A stretch of DNA of 64,000 nt from Bradyrhizobium roseum (GCF_030413175.1 NZ_CP129212.1:372001-436000); one strand, 5' to 3'; positions 1 through 9,458 are shown, counted from the first letter of the stretch. The notes: generated by a model from the sequence alone, not told the origin. A program made the numbers and translations.

Positions 1-893
1 ACGTCCTGCGCTGGCAGTTCGGCACCGACCGCCAGCGCGCGATCTGGCCGGACTGGGTTCCGAACGAGCACGCCGACACGCCGCCGCCGCGCGTCTCCGG
101 CGACAAGGTGCGGCTGTCGTTTGTGGGCCATGTGTCCTGGCTGATCCAGACCGCGGACCTCAACATTCTCGTCGATCCCGTGTGGTCGATGCGGGCCTCG
201 CCGATCTCCTTTGCAGGACCGCGTCGGTGCAACGATCCCGGCATCGCCTTCGACGCGTTGCCGGACATCGATGTGGTGCTGGTCTCGCATGGTCACTACG
301 ACCATCTCGATATCGCGACGCTGTCGAAGCTTGCTGCGAAACATTCACCGCGCGTGATCACGCCGCTCGGCAACGACGTCACCATGCGCGGTACGGACTC
401 GGCGATCAAGGCCGAGGCGTTCGACTGGCAGGACCGCGTCGAACTCGGCAACGGCATCGCGGTGACGCTGGTGCCGACGCGGCACTGGTCGGCGCGCGGC
501 CTGTTCGACCGCAACAAGGCGCTGTGGGCGAGTTTCGTGCTGGAGACGCCGGCCGGCAAATTCTACATCGTCTGCGATTCCGGCTACGGCGATGGCAAGC
601 ACTTTCGGCGCGTCGCCGAGCAGCACGGGCCGCTGCGGCTGGCGATCCTCCCGATCGGCGCCTACGAGCCGCGCTCCTTCATGAAGGACCAGCACATGAA
701 TCCGTCCGATGCCGTGAAGGCGCTGGCCGATTGCGGCGCGCAAGAAGCGCTCGCGCATCATCACGGCACGTTTCAGCTCACGGACGAGGCGATCGACGCA
801 CCGGTGATCGCGCTGGGCGAAGCGCTCAAGGAAGCGAACATCCCGCCGGAAAAGTTCGCCGCGCTGAAACCGGGGCAGGTTTACGAGATTTAG
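1..893 (+). CDS. MBL-fold metallohydrolase, 5' end outside window
   Basis: The frame is open from base 3 to the stop at 891-893, giving 296 residues with no start inside the window that fits; the GTG at 108 lies inside the conserved N-terminal part, so the true start is upstream of base 1. The metal-binding motif SHGHYDHLD (HxHxDH) is seen about 95 residues into the visible part, and a later AHHHGTF carries further histidine ligands. Residues before the motif (GHVSWLIQT, LVDPVWS) match the N-acyl-phosphatidylethanolamine phospholipase D / UPF0173-like branch of the beta-lactamase fold. The substrate cannot be read from sequence. It probably binds two zinc ions. No signal peptide can be judged because the N-terminus is missing. 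The gene is followed directly by a palindromic repeat. Confidence 0.85.
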   Translation, partial: VLRWQFGTDRQRAIWPDWVPNEHADTPPPRVSGDKVRLSFVGHVSWLIQTADLNILVDPVWSMRASPISFAGPRRCNDPGIAFDALPDIDVVLVSHGHYDHLDIATLSKLAAKHSPRVITPLGNDVTMRGTDSAIKAEAFDWQDRVELGNGIAVTLVPTRHWSARGLFDRNKALWASFVLETPAGKFYIVCDSGYGDGKHFRRVAEQHGPLRLAILPIGAYEPRSFMKDQHMNPSDAVKALADCGAQEALAHHHGTFQLTDEAIDAPVIALGEALKEANIPPEKFAALKPGQVYEI

Positions 894-1015
894 CGTCGTC
901 CCGGCGCAGGCCGGGCCCATAGCCGCGGATCTCAATTGTGCGCAGGGTCGGAGCGACCGCGTGCCGTAACCACAACGTTCTGTGATTATGGGTCCCGGCC
1001 TGCGCCGGGACGACG
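894..1015. repeat. Palindromic intergenic repeat with long inverted arms
   Basis: The left arm (894-920, starting CGTCGTCCCGGCGCAGGCC) and the right arm (988-1015, ending GGCCTGCGCCGGGACGACG) are near-perfect reverse complements separated by about 67 bases. It fills the gap between two convergent genes. It looks like a member of the REP/RPE-type repeats common in Bradyrhizobium, and could also act as a bidirectional terminator. Confidence 0.7.
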
Positions 1016-1022
1016 GCTTGAA

Positions 1023-1727
1023 CTATTCCTTCGCCTTGATCGCCCAGGACACGCCCACCATTACTGACAGCGTCTCCTCCCCCGGCGCGACCTGCGCGCC
1101 GACGGCCATGGGAGCCGCCATCTTGCTGCGAAACACCGGCGTGGGCGCGCCTTCCTCGGAGATGCTGATCGGATCGCCGAGCGTCACGCCGGCAGCCTTG
1201 GCGTAGATCTCGGCCTTGCGGCGGGCGTCGGCGATCGCCTTGTCGCGGGCTTCGTCGAGATGTTTCGAGGCCTGCGTGACCGTGAAATTGATGCCGCCGA
1301 TCTCGTTGGCGCCAGCGCCGACCAGCACGTCGATGATGCTTGCTACCTTGCCGACGTCGCGGACCTTGACCGTGACGCGGTTGCTGGCGCGAAAGCTGAT
1401 GATACCCGATGCGCGATCCGAGGGTTTGTAGTTCGCGGCAAATTGCGGCTGCAGCGACAGGCGCGAGGTCTGGTAGTCCTTTTCGTCGATGCCGGCGCCC
1501 TTCAGCGCCTGCAGCACCTTGCCCATCGCGGCGTTGTTGGCCTCCGATGCCTCGCGGGCGGTTTTTGCCTCCGAGGTCACGCCGCCGTCGATCTGGGCCT
1601 GATCGGGCGCCACCGACACCGTCGCTTCACCGGTGACGGAAATCGCCGGCGGCGGCGCCGTCTGCGCCAGTGCGGGCGCGGTGAGCCAGGTGGCGGTCAG
1701 GACGGCGAGGGCGAGCGGGTGTTTCAT
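1023..1727 (-). CDS. SIMPL-domain (DUF541) exported protein
   Basis: A 234-residue protein with a signal peptide (MKHPLALAVLTATWL then APALAQ, cleavage about residue 22) followed by a SIMPL/DUF541 domain: the opening ISVTGEATVSVAPDQA is typical, and the rest alternates strands and a long helix rich in Ala/Lys. Family members are periplasmic or outer-membrane-associated; their biochemical role is poorly defined, with links to oxidative stress (BP26/OMP28 of Brucella belongs here). I chose the ATG at 1727 because a GGTGA lies just upstream; a GTG at 1736 would add three residues. The upstream gene stops at 1733, 5 bases away, so the two are almost certainly co-transcribed. Confidence 0.85.
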   Translation of the reverse strand: MKHPLALAVLTATWLTAPALAQTAPPPAISVTGEATVSVAPDQAQIDGGVTSEAKTAREASEANNAAMGKVLQALKGAGIDEKDYQTSRLSLQPQFAANYKPSDRASGIISFRASNRVTVKVRDVGKVASIIDVLVGAGANEIGGINFTVTQASKHLDEARDKAIADARRKAEIYAKAAGVTLGDPISISEEGAPTPVFRSKMAAPMAVGAQVAPGEETLSVMVGVSWAIKAKE

Positions 1728-1732
1728 GCGGG

Positions 1733-2443
1733 TCACCGCAGCGGCACGTAGACGTTGATCACCAGCTTGTCCTCCGCCGTCTTCAGGGGGTCGGTGATGT
1801 ATTCCTCGATGAAGGTGTCTTTCGCTTCCAGCTTCTTGTCGTCGAGGTGGTTGGTGATCGCCTCGTAGGTATTGTCCATGTTGTCGTAGGAACCGCGGTG
1901 AACGAACTTCAGCGCCTTGCCCTCAGGCGAGTTGCCCATGCTCATGTTCTTGGGCAGGTTCTTCGGCTCCTGCTCGACCGGGATTTCGGCCAGGAACGTG
2001 AAGCCGGTATCGTCGGTCGAGGTATAGACGATCATCGAATTGCCGGATGCCTTGATACCCTGCTTGTCGAGCAGGGTGGTCAGCGACTTGAATGCCTCGA
2101 CCAGGGTGTCGAACGCTGCATCCCAGTTGGCCGTGCCCTTGACGATCACCACTTTTTTCGGCGCAAGCGTGAATTCCTCGCCGAACGGGTCGGCCGTCTG
2201 GACGCTGGCGGCAGGCGGCGGCGGGGCGGGTGCCGGGACTTTTTCCGCCGCGGGGGTATCGGCTGGCGATTTGGTTTCGGCCGGCGGCGGCACCGGGACC
2301 GCCGAGGGGGCGGGGCTAGGCACGGCTGACGGGCTCGGGGACGGCGAGGCCGAGGGCGCCGGCGACTGGGCGAGGGCGGCGCCGCCAGACGCAACCATGG
2401 AGAGTACGGCCAAGGCCGCACCGAAAGTGCTGATTCGGTTCAT
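1733..2443 (-). CDS. Exported GyrI-like small-molecule-binding domain protein
   Basis: A 236-residue protein. Residues 1-25 form a signal peptide (MNRISTFGAALAVLSMVASG ending ALAQ). A low-complexity linker of Pro, Ala and Ser follows to about residue 85 (repeated SPSP and PAPS). The C-terminal 150 residues look like a GyrI-like / bacterial transcription activator effector-binding fold (SOUL-like), with VVIVKGTANWDAAFDTLVEAF and FVHRGSYDNMDNTYEAI. The open frame continues upstream, but the ATG at 2443 starts the signal peptide, so the upstream part is rejected. In cytoplasmic relatives this domain binds small hydrophobic ligands; here it is exported on a flexible tether. Operon with the SIMPL gene downstream. 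Confidence 0.8.
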   Translation of the reverse strand: MNRISTFGAALAVLSMVASGGAALAQSPAPSASPSPSPSAVPSPAPSAVPVPPPAETKSPADTPAAEKVPAPAPPPPAASVQTADPFGEEFTLAPKKVVIVKGTANWDAAFDTLVEAFKSLTTLLDKQGIKASGNSMIVYTSTDDTGFTFLAEIPVEQEPKNLPKNMSMGNSPEGKALKFVHRGSYDNMDNTYEAITNHLDDKKLEAKDTFIEEYITDPLKTAEDKLVINVYVPLR

Positions 2444-2712
2444 CGCAGGTCTTCTCCATCCGCCCCATCTGGCGGCGGTATATCCCCGTCCGCACCCGCC
2501 AGGATGATGCCATTTTCTAACACGCAAGGTCCGCCTTCGTCCCATGACAGATGCGTCATATGCCCTGCGCCTTCTGTTTTGTCGCGGTTTCTTCGCGAGA
2601 ACCGAGGTCCGCCCCCGGATCAGGTCCGAGGGCATGCTTCGCTCGGAAACGCCCCAGGCTAGGCAATCGGCCATCATTCGCCATATAAGACAGGCAGAAT
2701 TTGGGAAATTCG
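2444..2712. other. Divergent intergenic region with a CCGGATCA(A/G)GTCCG-type palindrome
   Basis: This 269-base spacer separates the minus-strand exported-protein pair from dapF and must carry both promoters. At about 2610-2650 it contains the palindrome CCCGGATCAGGTCCGAGG followed by GCATGCTTCGCTCGGAAACG; a close copy of this arrangement lies downstream of acnA near 13710-13757. I see no other confident site. Confidence 0.5.
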
Positions 2713-3585
2713 ATGAGCGCACTGGCTAACCACGCATTTGCCAAGATGAATGGCATCGGCAACGAGATCGTCGTGGTGGACCTTCGCGATTCGAAGGCTG
2801 CGCTGACGCCGGAAGACGCGCGCGCGGTCGCCTCTCCCGCCGGCGTACCCTACGACCAGCTGATGGTGCTGCAGCCGCCGCGGCTGCAGGGCACCGAGGC
2901 CTTCATCCGCATCTACAACAATGACGGTTCCGAAGCCGGCGCCTGCGGCAACGGCATGCGCTGCGTGGTGCGCCGCCTGTTCGAGCAGACCGGCCAGACC
3001 GCCGTGACCTTCGAGACCCGCGCCGGGCTGCTGAATTGCTGGCAGGGCCCGGCGCCGGACCTCTACACCGTCGACATGGGCGCGCCGAAATTTGGCTGGA
3101 AGGACATTCCGCTGGCCGAAGAGTTTCGCGACACCCGCTATATCGAGCTGCAGGTCGGCCCGATCGATGCGCCGGTGCTGCATTCGCCGTCGGTGGTCTC
3201 GATGGGCAACCCGCATGCGATCTTCTGGGTCGATGACGTCAACGCCTACGATCTCGACCGCTTCGGGCCGCTGCTGGAAAACCACCCGATCTTTCCCGAG
3301 CGGGCCAACATTACGCTCGCCCATATCGTCGATCGCGATCACATCACGATCCGAACCTGGGAGCGCGGCGTCGGATTAACCAAGGCGTGCGGCTCGGCCG
3401 CCTGCGCGACCGCGGTCGCCGCTGCCCGGCTGAAGCGCGCCAACCGCCATGTCGAGATCACGCTGCCCGGCGGCAAGCTCGCGATCGAATGGCGCGAGCG
3501 CGACGATCATGTGTTGATGACCGGCACCGCCGATTTCGAATATGAAGGCCGTTTCGATCCGGCGCTGTTCGCCAGCGTCGCCTGA
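2713..3585 (+). CDS. dapF: Diaminopimelate epimerase
   Basis: A 290-residue cytoplasmic protein converting LL- to meso-diaminopimelate in lysine and peptidoglycan synthesis by a two-cysteine, cofactor-free mechanism. Visible signatures: [16 protein letters not shown] at the N-terminus, the first catalytic cysteine in [10 protein letters not shown] (about residue 78), and the second in [14 protein letters not shown] (about residue 225). The usual length is 270-290. The ATG at 2713 is preferred over an in-frame TTG at 2701 because GGGAAA lies 5-10 bases upstream and the protein then starts like its homologues. mtaB begins 3 bases after the stop. Confidence 0.97.
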   Translation: MSALANHAFAKMNGIGNEIVVVDLRDSKAALTPEDARAVASPAGVPYDQLMVLQPPRLQGTEAFIRIYNNDGSEAGACGNGMRCVVRRLFEQTGQTAVTFETRAGLLNCWQGPAPDLYTVDMGAPKFGWKDIPLAEEFRDTRYIELQVGPIDAPVLHSPSVVSMGNPHAIFWVDDVNAYDLDRFGPLLENHPIFPERANITLAHIVDRDHITIRTWERGVGLTKACGSAACATAVAAARLKRANRHVEITLPGGKLAIEWRERDDHVLMTGTADFEYEGRFDPALFASVA

Positions 3586-3588
3586 GTT

Positions 3589-4854
3589 ATGAGCGTTGAC
3601 GTCCTCACCTTCGGCTGCCGCCTCAACGCCTTCGAATCCGAGGTGATCGCCCGCGAGGCGGAGCGCGCCGGGCTTTCCGATACCGTCATCATCAACAGCT
3701 GCGCCGTCACCAACGAGGCGGTGGCGCAGGCGCGGCAGTCGATCCGCCGGCTGAAGCGCGAGCGGCCGGAGGTGCGCATCGTCGTCACCGGCTGCGCGGC
3801 GCAGACGCAGGCCAAAATGTTCGCCGACATGGCCGAGGTCGACCGCGTCGTCGGCAACGACGACAAGATGCGCGGCGCGGCCTGGCGCGATGCGCGGTCG
3901 GCGTTCGATGGCGGTTTTGGTCTCGAGGCCAGCGAGAAGATCGCCGTCGCCGACATCATGGCGGTGCGCGAGATGGCGCCGCATCTGCTCGACGGCTTCA
4001 AGGCCGGCCTGCCGCGGGTGTTCGTGCAGGTGCAGAACGGCTGCGACCATCGCTGCACCTTCTGCATCATCCCTTACGGCCGCGGCAATTCGCGCTCGGT
4101 CCCGATGGGCGCCGTGGTCGACCAGGTCCGCGCGCTCGCCGAGCGCGGCCATGCCGAAATCGTGCTGACGGGTGTGGACCTCACGAGCTACGGCGCGGAT
4201 CTGCCGGGCACGCCGAAGCTGGGACAATTGACAAAGCAGATCTTGCGCCACGTGCCGGAACTGAAGCGGCTGCGGATTTCATCGATCGATTCCATCGAGG
4301 CCGACCGCGATCTGCTCGATGTGATCGCGGGCGATGAACGCCTGATGCCGCATCTGCACCTGTCGCTGCAGTCGGGCGCCGACATGATCCTGAAGCGGAT
4401 GAAGCGGCGCCATTCGCGGCAGGATGCGATCGATTTCTGCGCGCAGGTGCGGCGGCTGCGGCCGGACATCACGCTTGGCGCGGATATCATCGCGGGCTTT
4501 CCGACCGAGACCGAAGACATGTTCGTGCACTCGGAAAATCTGGTCGCGGAATGCGATCTCACCTTCCTGCACGTATTTCCTTATTCGCCGCGCCCGGGGA
4601 CTCCGGCCGCGCGGATGCCGCAGGTGGCCGGCGGCGAGATCAAGGCGCGCGCGAAGCGATTGCGCGCGACGGGTGAGGCGGCGTTGCAAAAGCGGCTGGC
4701 GGCGGAGATCGGCGCAACACGCCAGGTGCTGATCGAGAGCGCGACGCAGGGAAGGACGGAGCATTTCCTGCCGGTCGCGATATCTGGTGAAGCACCGGGT
4801 GAAGTAATGGCGCTGGCGATCAACGGCCACGACGGCGCGCGGCTGACGGTGTAA
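3589..4854 (+). CDS. mtaB: tRNA t6A37 methylthiotransferase MtaB
   Basis: A 421-residue radical SAM methylthiotransferase that converts t6A37 to ms2t6A37 in ANN-reading tRNAs. The N-terminal UPF0004 domain supplies three iron-sulfur cysteines (FGCRLNAFES, INSCAVT, VTGCAAQ; about residues 10, 38, 69). The radical SAM domain has CxxxCxxC in NGCDHRCTFCIIPYGRG (about 148-155). The C-terminal part is TRAM-like. FGCRLN rather than the GCxMN of MiaB supports MtaB over MiaB. It is translationally coupled to dapF (3-base gap), an arrangement I recall in other rhizobia. Confidence 0.93.
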   Translation: MSVDVLTFGCRLNAFESEVIAREAERAGLSDTVIINSCAVTNEAVAQARQSIRRLKRERPEVRIVVTGCAAQTQAKMFADMAEVDRVVGNDDKMRGAAWRDARSAFDGGFGLEASEKIAVADIMAVREMAPHLLDGFKAGLPRVFVQVQNGCDHRCTFCIIPYGRGNSRSVPMGAVVDQVRALAERGHAEIVLTGVDLTSYGADLPGTPKLGQLTKQILRHVPELKRLRISSIDSIEADRDLLDVIAGDERLMPHLHLSLQSGADMILKRMKRRHSRQDAIDFCAQVRRLRPDITLGADIIAGFPTETEDMFVHSENLVAECDLTFLHVFPYSPRPGTPAARMPQVAGGEIKARAKRLRATGEAALQKRLAAEIGATRQVLIESATQGRTEHFLPVAISGEAPGEVMALAINGHDGARLTV

Positions 4855-4859
4855 TTCTT

Positions 4860-4882
4860 CCTTCTCCCACAAGGGGAGAAGG
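4860..4882. terminator. Bidirectional hairpin between convergent genes
   Basis: A 9-bp perfect stem (CCTTCTCCC at 4860-4868 with GGGAGAAGG at 4874-4882) around a 5-base loop lies between mtaB and the convergent pseudouridine synthase gene. The purine- and pyrimidine-rich flanks are consistent with termination on either strand. Confidence 0.6.
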
Positions 4883-4893
4883 GAAGAGAGCAA

Positions 4894-5637
4894 TCACTCC
4901 CCGTTCCACCCGCACGTCCTCAGCCGCTCCCGCATATGTTCCGGCGCGGGCGCCACCACACGCACCGGCTCCTTGTTCTTCGAAATCGGCACCACGATCT
5001 CGCGGGAATGCAGATGCAAGATCGGTTCGCCGAATCGCGGACCGTTGCCGTAGATGTTGTCGCCGACGATCGGCCAGCCCGTCGCGGAGGTATGCACGCG
5101 CAATTGATGGGTGCGGCCGGTCACTGGTTCCATTGCCAGCCACGTCAGGCCGTCGCCGCGGCCGCGCACCTTCCAGTTCGTCACGGCGGTCTGGCCCTCC
5201 GGGTCCGGCTTCTGCCACCAGCCGCGCTCGGCGTTCAACCGGCCCAGCGGCATGTCGATGGTGCCTTCGTCCTCGGCAGGCCCGCCCTCGACCACCGCCC
5301 AGTAGGTCTTGCCGATCTTGCCGTGCTTGAACAGCAGACCGAGCGAGGCGGTGGCTTTGCGGTGGCGTCCCAGCACCAGGCAGCCGGAAGTATCCTTGTC
5401 GAGCCGGTGAGCCAGCACCGGTGGCCGCGGCAGGCCGAACCGCAGGCCGTCGAAGGAGGCCTCCAGATTCGCCCCGCCCTTGGGGCCGCGATGCACCGGT
5501 AGCCCGGCCGGCTTGTCGATGATCAGCATCAGCCCGTCGCGATGGAGCACGCGGGCCTGGATTTCGTCCGCCGTTAAGCCTGCGACATCAAAGGATGCGC
5601 CGGAGACTTCGATGGATCTGTTGTGACTTCCGCTCAT
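4894..5637 (-). CDS. RluA-family pseudouridine synthase
   Basis: A 247-residue RNA pseudouridine synthase. The family signature HRLDKDTSGCLVLG (about residues 91-104) contains the catalytic aspartate. GRTHQLRVH and GDNIYG are the downstream RNA-binding-loop motifs. There is no N-terminal S4 domain, so it is the short RluA/TruC-like form. The target (23S rRNA or tRNA position) cannot be read from sequence. It is convergent with mtaB and divergent from ftsY with only 28 bases between the start codons, so the two promoters must overlap the 5' ends. Confidence 0.9.
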   Translation of the reverse strand: MSGSHNRSIEVSGASFDVAGLTADEIQARVLHRDGLMLIIDKPAGLPVHRGPKGGANLEASFDGLRFGLPRPPVLAHRLDKDTSGCLVLGRHRKATASLGLLFKHGKIGKTYWAVVEGGPAEDEGTIDMPLGRLNAERGWWQKPDPEGQTAVTNWKVRGRGDGLTWLAMEPVTGRTHQLRVHTSATGWPIVGDNIYGNGPRFGEPILHLHSREIVVPISKNKEPVRVVAPAPEHMRERLRTCGWNGE

Positions 5638-5665
5638 GGCGCGAAACCGCTAACACGTCCCCGAC

Positions 5666-6613
5666 ATGAGCGATACCACTCCCGGAACCCCAAAACAGAG
5701 CTGGTGGCGGCGGCTTTCGAGCGGGCTGAAGCGCACGTCCAGCGCGCTCGGCAACGCCGTTGCCGATCTCGTCATCCGCCGCAAGCTCGACCGGGCCATG
5801 CTCGACGATATCGAGGACGTGCTGCTGCGCGCCGATCTCGGGGCGACGGTGGCGGTCCGGATCGCGGACGCGGTGGGCTCCGGCCGGTACGACAAGGCGA
5901 TCTCGGCCGACGAGGTGAAGGCGGTGGTCGCGACCGAAGTCGAAAAAGTGCTGGCGCCGGTGGCGAAGCCGCTCGTGATCGACACCGCACAAAAGCCGTT
6001 CGTCATCCTCGTGGTCGGCGTCAACGGCTCGGGCAAGACCACGACCATCGGTAAACTGGCCGCCAAATTGAGCGCCGAGGGTCGCAAGATCATGATGGCG
6101 GCGGGCGATACGTTTCGTGCCGCCGCGATCGAGCAGCTCAAAGTGTGGGGCGAGCGCACCAAATCGCCGGTCATCGCCGGCACGCAGGGATCTGACTCGG
6201 CAAGCCTCGCCTTCAACGCGCTGACCGCGGCGAAGGAACAAAATATCGACGTGTTGCTGGTCGATACTGCAGGGCGGCTGCAGAACAAGGCCGAGCTGAT
6301 GAAAGAGTTAGAAAAGGTCGTGCGCGTCATCAAGAAGGTCGATGCGTCGGCGCCGCACGCGGTGCTGCTGGTGCTCGACGCCACGGTGGGACAAAATGCG
6401 CTGTCGCAGGTCGAGGCATTTCATCGTACCGCTGGCGTCACCGGCCTCGTGATGACGAAGCTCGACGGCACCGCGCGCGGCGGCATCCTGGTGGCGCTGG
6501 CTGAAAAGTTCAAACTGCCGGTGCACTTCATCGGCGTCGGCGAGGGCGTCGACGATCTGGCGCCGTTCACCGCAAGTGATTTTGCCAAGGCGATTGCAGG
6601 TATCGAAAGTTAA
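5666..6613 (+). CDS. ftsY: Signal recognition particle receptor FtsY
   Basis: A 315-residue SRP receptor GTPase that docks SRP-ribosome complexes at the inner membrane. The N domain occupies about residues 20-100; the acidic A domain of E. coli is nearly absent, as is common in alphaproteobacteria. The G domain shows G1 [15 protein letters not shown] (about 118-132), G3 DTAGR (about 200), G4 [10 protein letters not shown] (about 260) and the closing [12 protein letters not shown]. Start ATG at 5666. yciB starts two bases after the stop, so they form an operon. Confidence 0.97.
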   Translation: MSDTTPGTPKQSWWRRLSSGLKRTSSALGNAVADLVIRRKLDRAMLDDIEDVLLRADLGATVAVRIADAVGSGRYDKAISADEVKAVVATEVEKVLAPVAKPLVIDTAQKPFVILVVGVNGSGKTTTIGKLAAKLSAEGRKIMMAAGDTFRAAAIEQLKVWGERTKSPVIAGTQGSDSASLAFNALTAAKEQNIDVLLVDTAGRLQNKAELMKELEKVVRVIKKVDASAPHAVLLVLDATVGQNALSQVEAFHRTAGVTGLVMTKLDGTARGGILVALAEKFKLPVHFIGVGEGVDDLAPFTASDFAKAIAGIES

Positions 6614-6615
6614 GC

Positions 6616-7218
6616 ATGGACAAGACCCAGCCGCATCCGATGTTCAAGCTGGCGACCGAACTCGGTCCGCTGCTGGTGTTCTTCGTCGCCAATGCCAAGT
6701 TCAACCTGTTCGTCGCGACCGGTGCCTTCATGGTGGCGATCGTGGCCGCGATGATCGCCTCCTATGTGGTGGTGCGGCACATTCCCATCATGGCGATCGT
6801 CACCGCCGTGATCGTGCTGGTGTTCGGCACGCTGACGCTGGTGCTGCATGACGAGACCTTCATCAAGGTCAAGCCGACTATCATCTACGCCCTGTTCGCC
6901 GCAATCCTGGGCGGCGGCCTGTTGTTCGGCCGCTCCTTCATCGCGATCCTGTTCGATCAGGTGTTCAACCTGACGCCGAAGGGCTGGCGGGTCCTGACGA
7001 TGCGTTGGGCACTGTTCTTCTTCGCGATGGCGATCCTGAACGAATTTGTCTGGCGCACGCAGTCGACCGACTTCTGGGTCAACTTCAAGGTATTCGGCGT
7101 GACGCCGCTGACGATGGTGTTTGCCATCGCCCAGATGCCGCTGGTCAAGCGCTACCATCTGGAGCCCGCCACGCTGGAAGCCAGCGAGGCCGAAGCGGGC
7201 GATGTGAGCAAGGGGTAG
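6616..7218 (+). CDS. yciB: Inner-membrane septation protein YciB/IspZ
   Basis: A 200-residue integral membrane protein with five or six hydrophobic segments (about residues 17-35, 38-56, 58-78, 90-110, 128-145, 158-178). Opening [16 protein letters not shown] and the motif [20 protein letters not shown] followed by NEFVWR are typical of the YciB/IspZ (septation protein A) family. Loss of this family affects envelope and septum integrity in enterics. Co-transcribed with ftsY, a pairing often seen in Rhizobiales. Confidence 0.92.
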   Translation: MDKTQPHPMFKLATELGPLLVFFVANAKFNLFVATGAFMVAIVAAMIASYVVVRHIPIMAIVTAVIVLVFGTLTLVLHDETFIKVKPTIIYALFAAILGGGLLFGRSFIAILFDQVFNLTPKGWRVLTMRWALFFFAMAILNEFVWRTQSTDFWVNFKVFGVTPLTMVFAIAQMPLVKRYHLEPATLEASEAEAGDVSKG

Positions 7219-7244
7219 ACGCTATCGCTCTTGCTCCGCTCGGC

Positions 7245-7377
7245 CCCCTCGCCCGGCGCTTGCGGGGAGAGGGTTGGGGTGAGGGGCTCTCTCCGCGAAC
7301 TCTGCAGGTCGTTGGACCTGTACCCCCTCACCCGGATCGCAAGAGCGATCCGACCTCTCCCCGCAAGCTGGGCGAGG
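7245..7377. repeat. Large imperfect palindromic repeat (about 130 bp)
   Basis: Left arm CCTCGCCCGGCGCTTGCGGGGAGAGG (7245-7271) pairs with right arm CCTCTCCCCGCAAGCTGGGCGAGG (7354-7377). Inner arms GGGGTGAGGGG and CCCCCTCACCC also pair, as does CAGGTCGTTGGACCTG. The whole element would fold into one long cruciform or hairpin. It sits between convergent genes and resembles a widespread Bradyrhizobium repeat. Confidence 0.75.
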
Positions 7378-7391
7378 TTTAGGAAACCGCC

Positions 7392-7754
7392 TCAGCTCTT
7401 CTGCTTGGCGATAATCTTGTCCTTGATCTTGTCGTAGGTCGCCTGCGGCAGGATGCTCTTGTTGACGAGGTCGTCCTTGCCCTTGTACGGGCGGCCCGCG
7501 ATGATTTTTGCGGAATAGGCCTTGCCCACACCCGGCAGTTCGTCGAGCTGTTCGGCGCTTGCCGAGTTGATGTCGAGCAGCTCCACCTTCGGCGCCGGCG
7601 CCATCTTCGACTCCGAAGCCTTCGGCGCCGGGGCCATCATCTTGTTGTCGGACTTGGTCGCGGGTTGCGCGGTCTGGGCCATCGACGGCGTTGCCGTCAT
7701 CAGGCCGAGCGTAAGAGCAGTTGCGAGCACGGAAGCGAGCGTGAAATGACGCAT
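7392..7754 (-). CDS. Exported helix-hairpin-helix (ComEA-like) protein
   Basis: A 120-residue protein with a signal peptide ([19 protein letters not shown] to about residue 26, PSMAQ), a Lys/Pro/Met-rich linker, and one ComEA-type helix-hairpin-helix module: [20 protein letters not shown] then [18 protein letters not shown]. The LDINxA...L...PGIG pattern is diagnostic of the DNA-binding repeat of ComEA. It could bind incoming DNA in the periplasm, but no other competence gene lies nearby; many proteobacteria carry such an orphan. Monocistronic by spacing. Confidence 0.85.
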   Translation of the reverse strand: MRHFTLASVLATALTLGLMTATPSMAQTAQPATKSDNKMMAPAPKASESKMAPAPKVELLDINSASAEQLDELPGVGKAYSAKIIAGRPYKGKDDLVNKSILPQATYDKIKDKIIAKQKS

Positions 7755-7854
7755 GGGTGTCCCTCCAAGGACGGTTCAATTAACCCCATCAAGCTAGCTG
7801 CGGATTCGTGGCGGCGCCATGGCTGCCAAATGAACGGCAGGTAAAAGTGGAAAA

Positions 7855-8445
7855 TTATTTGCTCAACGCCTTCTCGATCGCGACCTTCAAGACGCTGTCG
7901 AGATTGGCCGGCGTCACCGGGCCGACCAGCTTGTAGACGATGGTGCCGTCGCGGCCGACCACAAAGGTTTCGGGCACGCCGTAGACGCCCCATTCGACCG
8001 AGCCGCGGCCGTTGCCGTCGACGCCGACGGCGGTAAACGGATTGCCGTAGCGGCCGAGGAAGCGGCGGGCGTTGTCGGCGGAGTCCTTGTAGTTGATGCC
8101 GACGATCTGCAGCCGCGTGTCCCTGGCGAGCGCGGTCAGAAGCGGGGCCTCGTCGTGGCACGGCACGCACCAGGACGCCCAGACGTTCACCACGGAGACC
8201 TTGTCCTTGAAGATTGCGGGGTCAAGCCCGGGGACCGGCGTACCGTTCTGGGTCAGGCCTTCCAGCGCCGGCAGCGTGGTTTGCGGCGCCGGGCGGCCGA
8301 TCAGGGCGGACGGGATTTTGGAGGGGTCGCCGCCATACAGCCGCAGCAGGAACAGCGCGGCGATGGCGAGGAAGCCGATCAGCGGCAACGCCACCAGCCA
8401 CTGCCGGCGGCGCGGTTGTTCGTTCGATGTGACGGGTGTGCTCAT
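7855..8445 (-). CDS. ccmG: Cytochrome c maturation thioredoxin-like protein CcmG (CycY)
   Basis: A 196-residue membrane-anchored thiol:disulfide interchange protein of the DsbE/CcmG family that keeps apocytochrome c thiols reduced. One N-terminal transmembrane anchor (about residues 17-37, [19 protein letters not shown]) is followed by a periplasmic thioredoxin fold with the active site [13 protein letters not shown] (about 88-100) and the CcmG-typical [11 protein letters not shown] (cis-proline loop). Last gene of the ccmABCDG operon; its ATG overlaps the ccmD stop in an ATGA. Confidence 0.95.
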   Translation of the reverse strand: MSTPVTSNEQPRRRQWLVALPLIGFLAIAALFLLRLYGGDPSKIPSALIGRPAPQTTLPALEGLTQNGTPVPGLDPAIFKDKVSVVNVWASWCVPCHDEAPLLTALARDTRLQIVGINYKDSADNARRFLGRYGNPFTAVGVDGNGRGSVEWGVYGVPETFVVGRDGTIVYKLVGPVTPANLDSVLKVAIEKALSK

Positions 8446-8621
8446 CGGATGTCCGTCGCCGGGCGGCCGGAACGCCGGGTCACGCCGGAGGTTTCGAGTT
8501 CACGCAGGCGCTCCTTCTGGCGGCGGAAGTCGATCGCGATCCAGGCGATCAGGATCAGTACGATGGCTCCGACCAGCACGTAGGACGTCACGATATAGGA
8601 GGCGTAGGGTCCGAGCGACAT
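8442..8621 (-). CDS. ccmD: Heme exporter protein CcmD (CycX), 59 residues
   Basis: A small gene found by reading the gap between ccmC and ccmG. It encodes 59 residues starting [15 protein letters not shown], with one transmembrane segment (about residues 11-31) and a charged tail ([13 protein letters not shown]). This single-span, basic-tail layout, with tyrosines at its start, is typical of CcmD, which is needed for release of holo-CcmE from the CcmABC complex. The start lies 4 bases after the ccmC stop, and the stop overlaps the ccmG start (TCAT at 8442-8445 on the plus strand). Confidence 0.93.
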   Translation of the reverse strand: MSLGPYASYIVTSYVLVGAIVLILIAWIAIDFRRQKERLRELETSGVTRRSGRPATDIR

Positions 8622-8625
8622 CGGT

Positions 8626-9357
8626 TCACGCCGCCTGCTGGCTGGCTTGCATCATCTGCAAGCTGCGCACACGGCGGCGCAGGATCTCGTTGCGCATCGC
8701 CGCGAGGTGCAGCGTGACGAACAGCAGCGTAAACCCGATCGCCATCACCAGCAGCGGAATCAGGAACGCGTTATCCAGCGCCGGGCCGCCCATCCGCATC
8801 ACGGAGGCCGGCTGATGCAGCGTGTTCCACCAGTCGACCGAAAATTTGATGATCGGCAAATTGAGCGCGCCGACCAGCGTCAGGATGGCGGCGGCCCGCG
8901 CCGCCCGAGAGGGATCGTCGACCGCGCGCCACAGCGCCATCAGGCCGAGATACATCAGGAACAGGATCAGCACCGAGGTCAGCCGTGCATCCCATTCCCA
9001 ATAGGTGCCCCACATCGGCCGGCCCCACAGCGAGCCGGTGACCAGCGCGAGAAACGTGAAGGCCGCGCCGATCGGGGCCGCGGCCTTGGCGGCGACGTCG
9101 GCCAGCGGATGCCGCCACACCAGCGTGCCCAGCGCCGCCATGCTCATCACGCCCCACACGAACATCGAAAGCCACGCATTCGGTACGTGAATGAACATGA
9201 TCTTGACGGTGGCGCCCTGCTGATAGTCGTCGGGCGCCATCGCCGCCTGGTAAAGGCCGATCAGCAGCAGGGTCGCGGTCGCGCCGGCGAGCCACGGCAG
9301 CACGCGTGCGGTCAGCGACAGGAATTTGGTGGGGTTGGCGAGATCGATCAGCGGCAT
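8626..9357 (-). CDS. ccmC: Heme transporter subunit CcmC (CycZ)
   Basis: A 243-residue, six-span inner-membrane protein that hands heme to CcmE. The tryptophan-rich WWD signature is clear: [19 protein letters not shown] (about residues 112-130), flanked by heme-ligand histidines (IHVPNAWLS near residue 58; TLHQPASVM near 183). Start ATG at 9357 with AGG shortly upstream. It is 101 bases from ccmB, the only visible gap in the operon. Confidence 0.96.
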   Translation of the reverse strand: MPLIDLANPTKFLSLTARVLPWLAGATATLLLIGLYQAAMAPDDYQQGATVKIMFIHVPNAWLSMFVWGVMSMAALGTLVWRHPLADVAAKAAAPIGAAFTFLALVTGSLWGRPMWGTYWEWDARLTSVLILFLMYLGLMALWRAVDDPSRAARAAAILTLVGALNLPIIKFSVDWWNTLHQPASVMRMGGPALDNAFLIPLLVMAIGFTLLFVTLHLAAMRNEILRRRVRSLQMMQASQQAA

Positions 9358-9458
9358 GGCATCCTGATAGTCGTCAGCGGCGGGGCAGGCAATGCGGCAT
9401 GGTTTGGTTCCTATAGCCTCCGCCAGAGTTGATCGGCGTCAAGTTATTGTCAGCCCTG

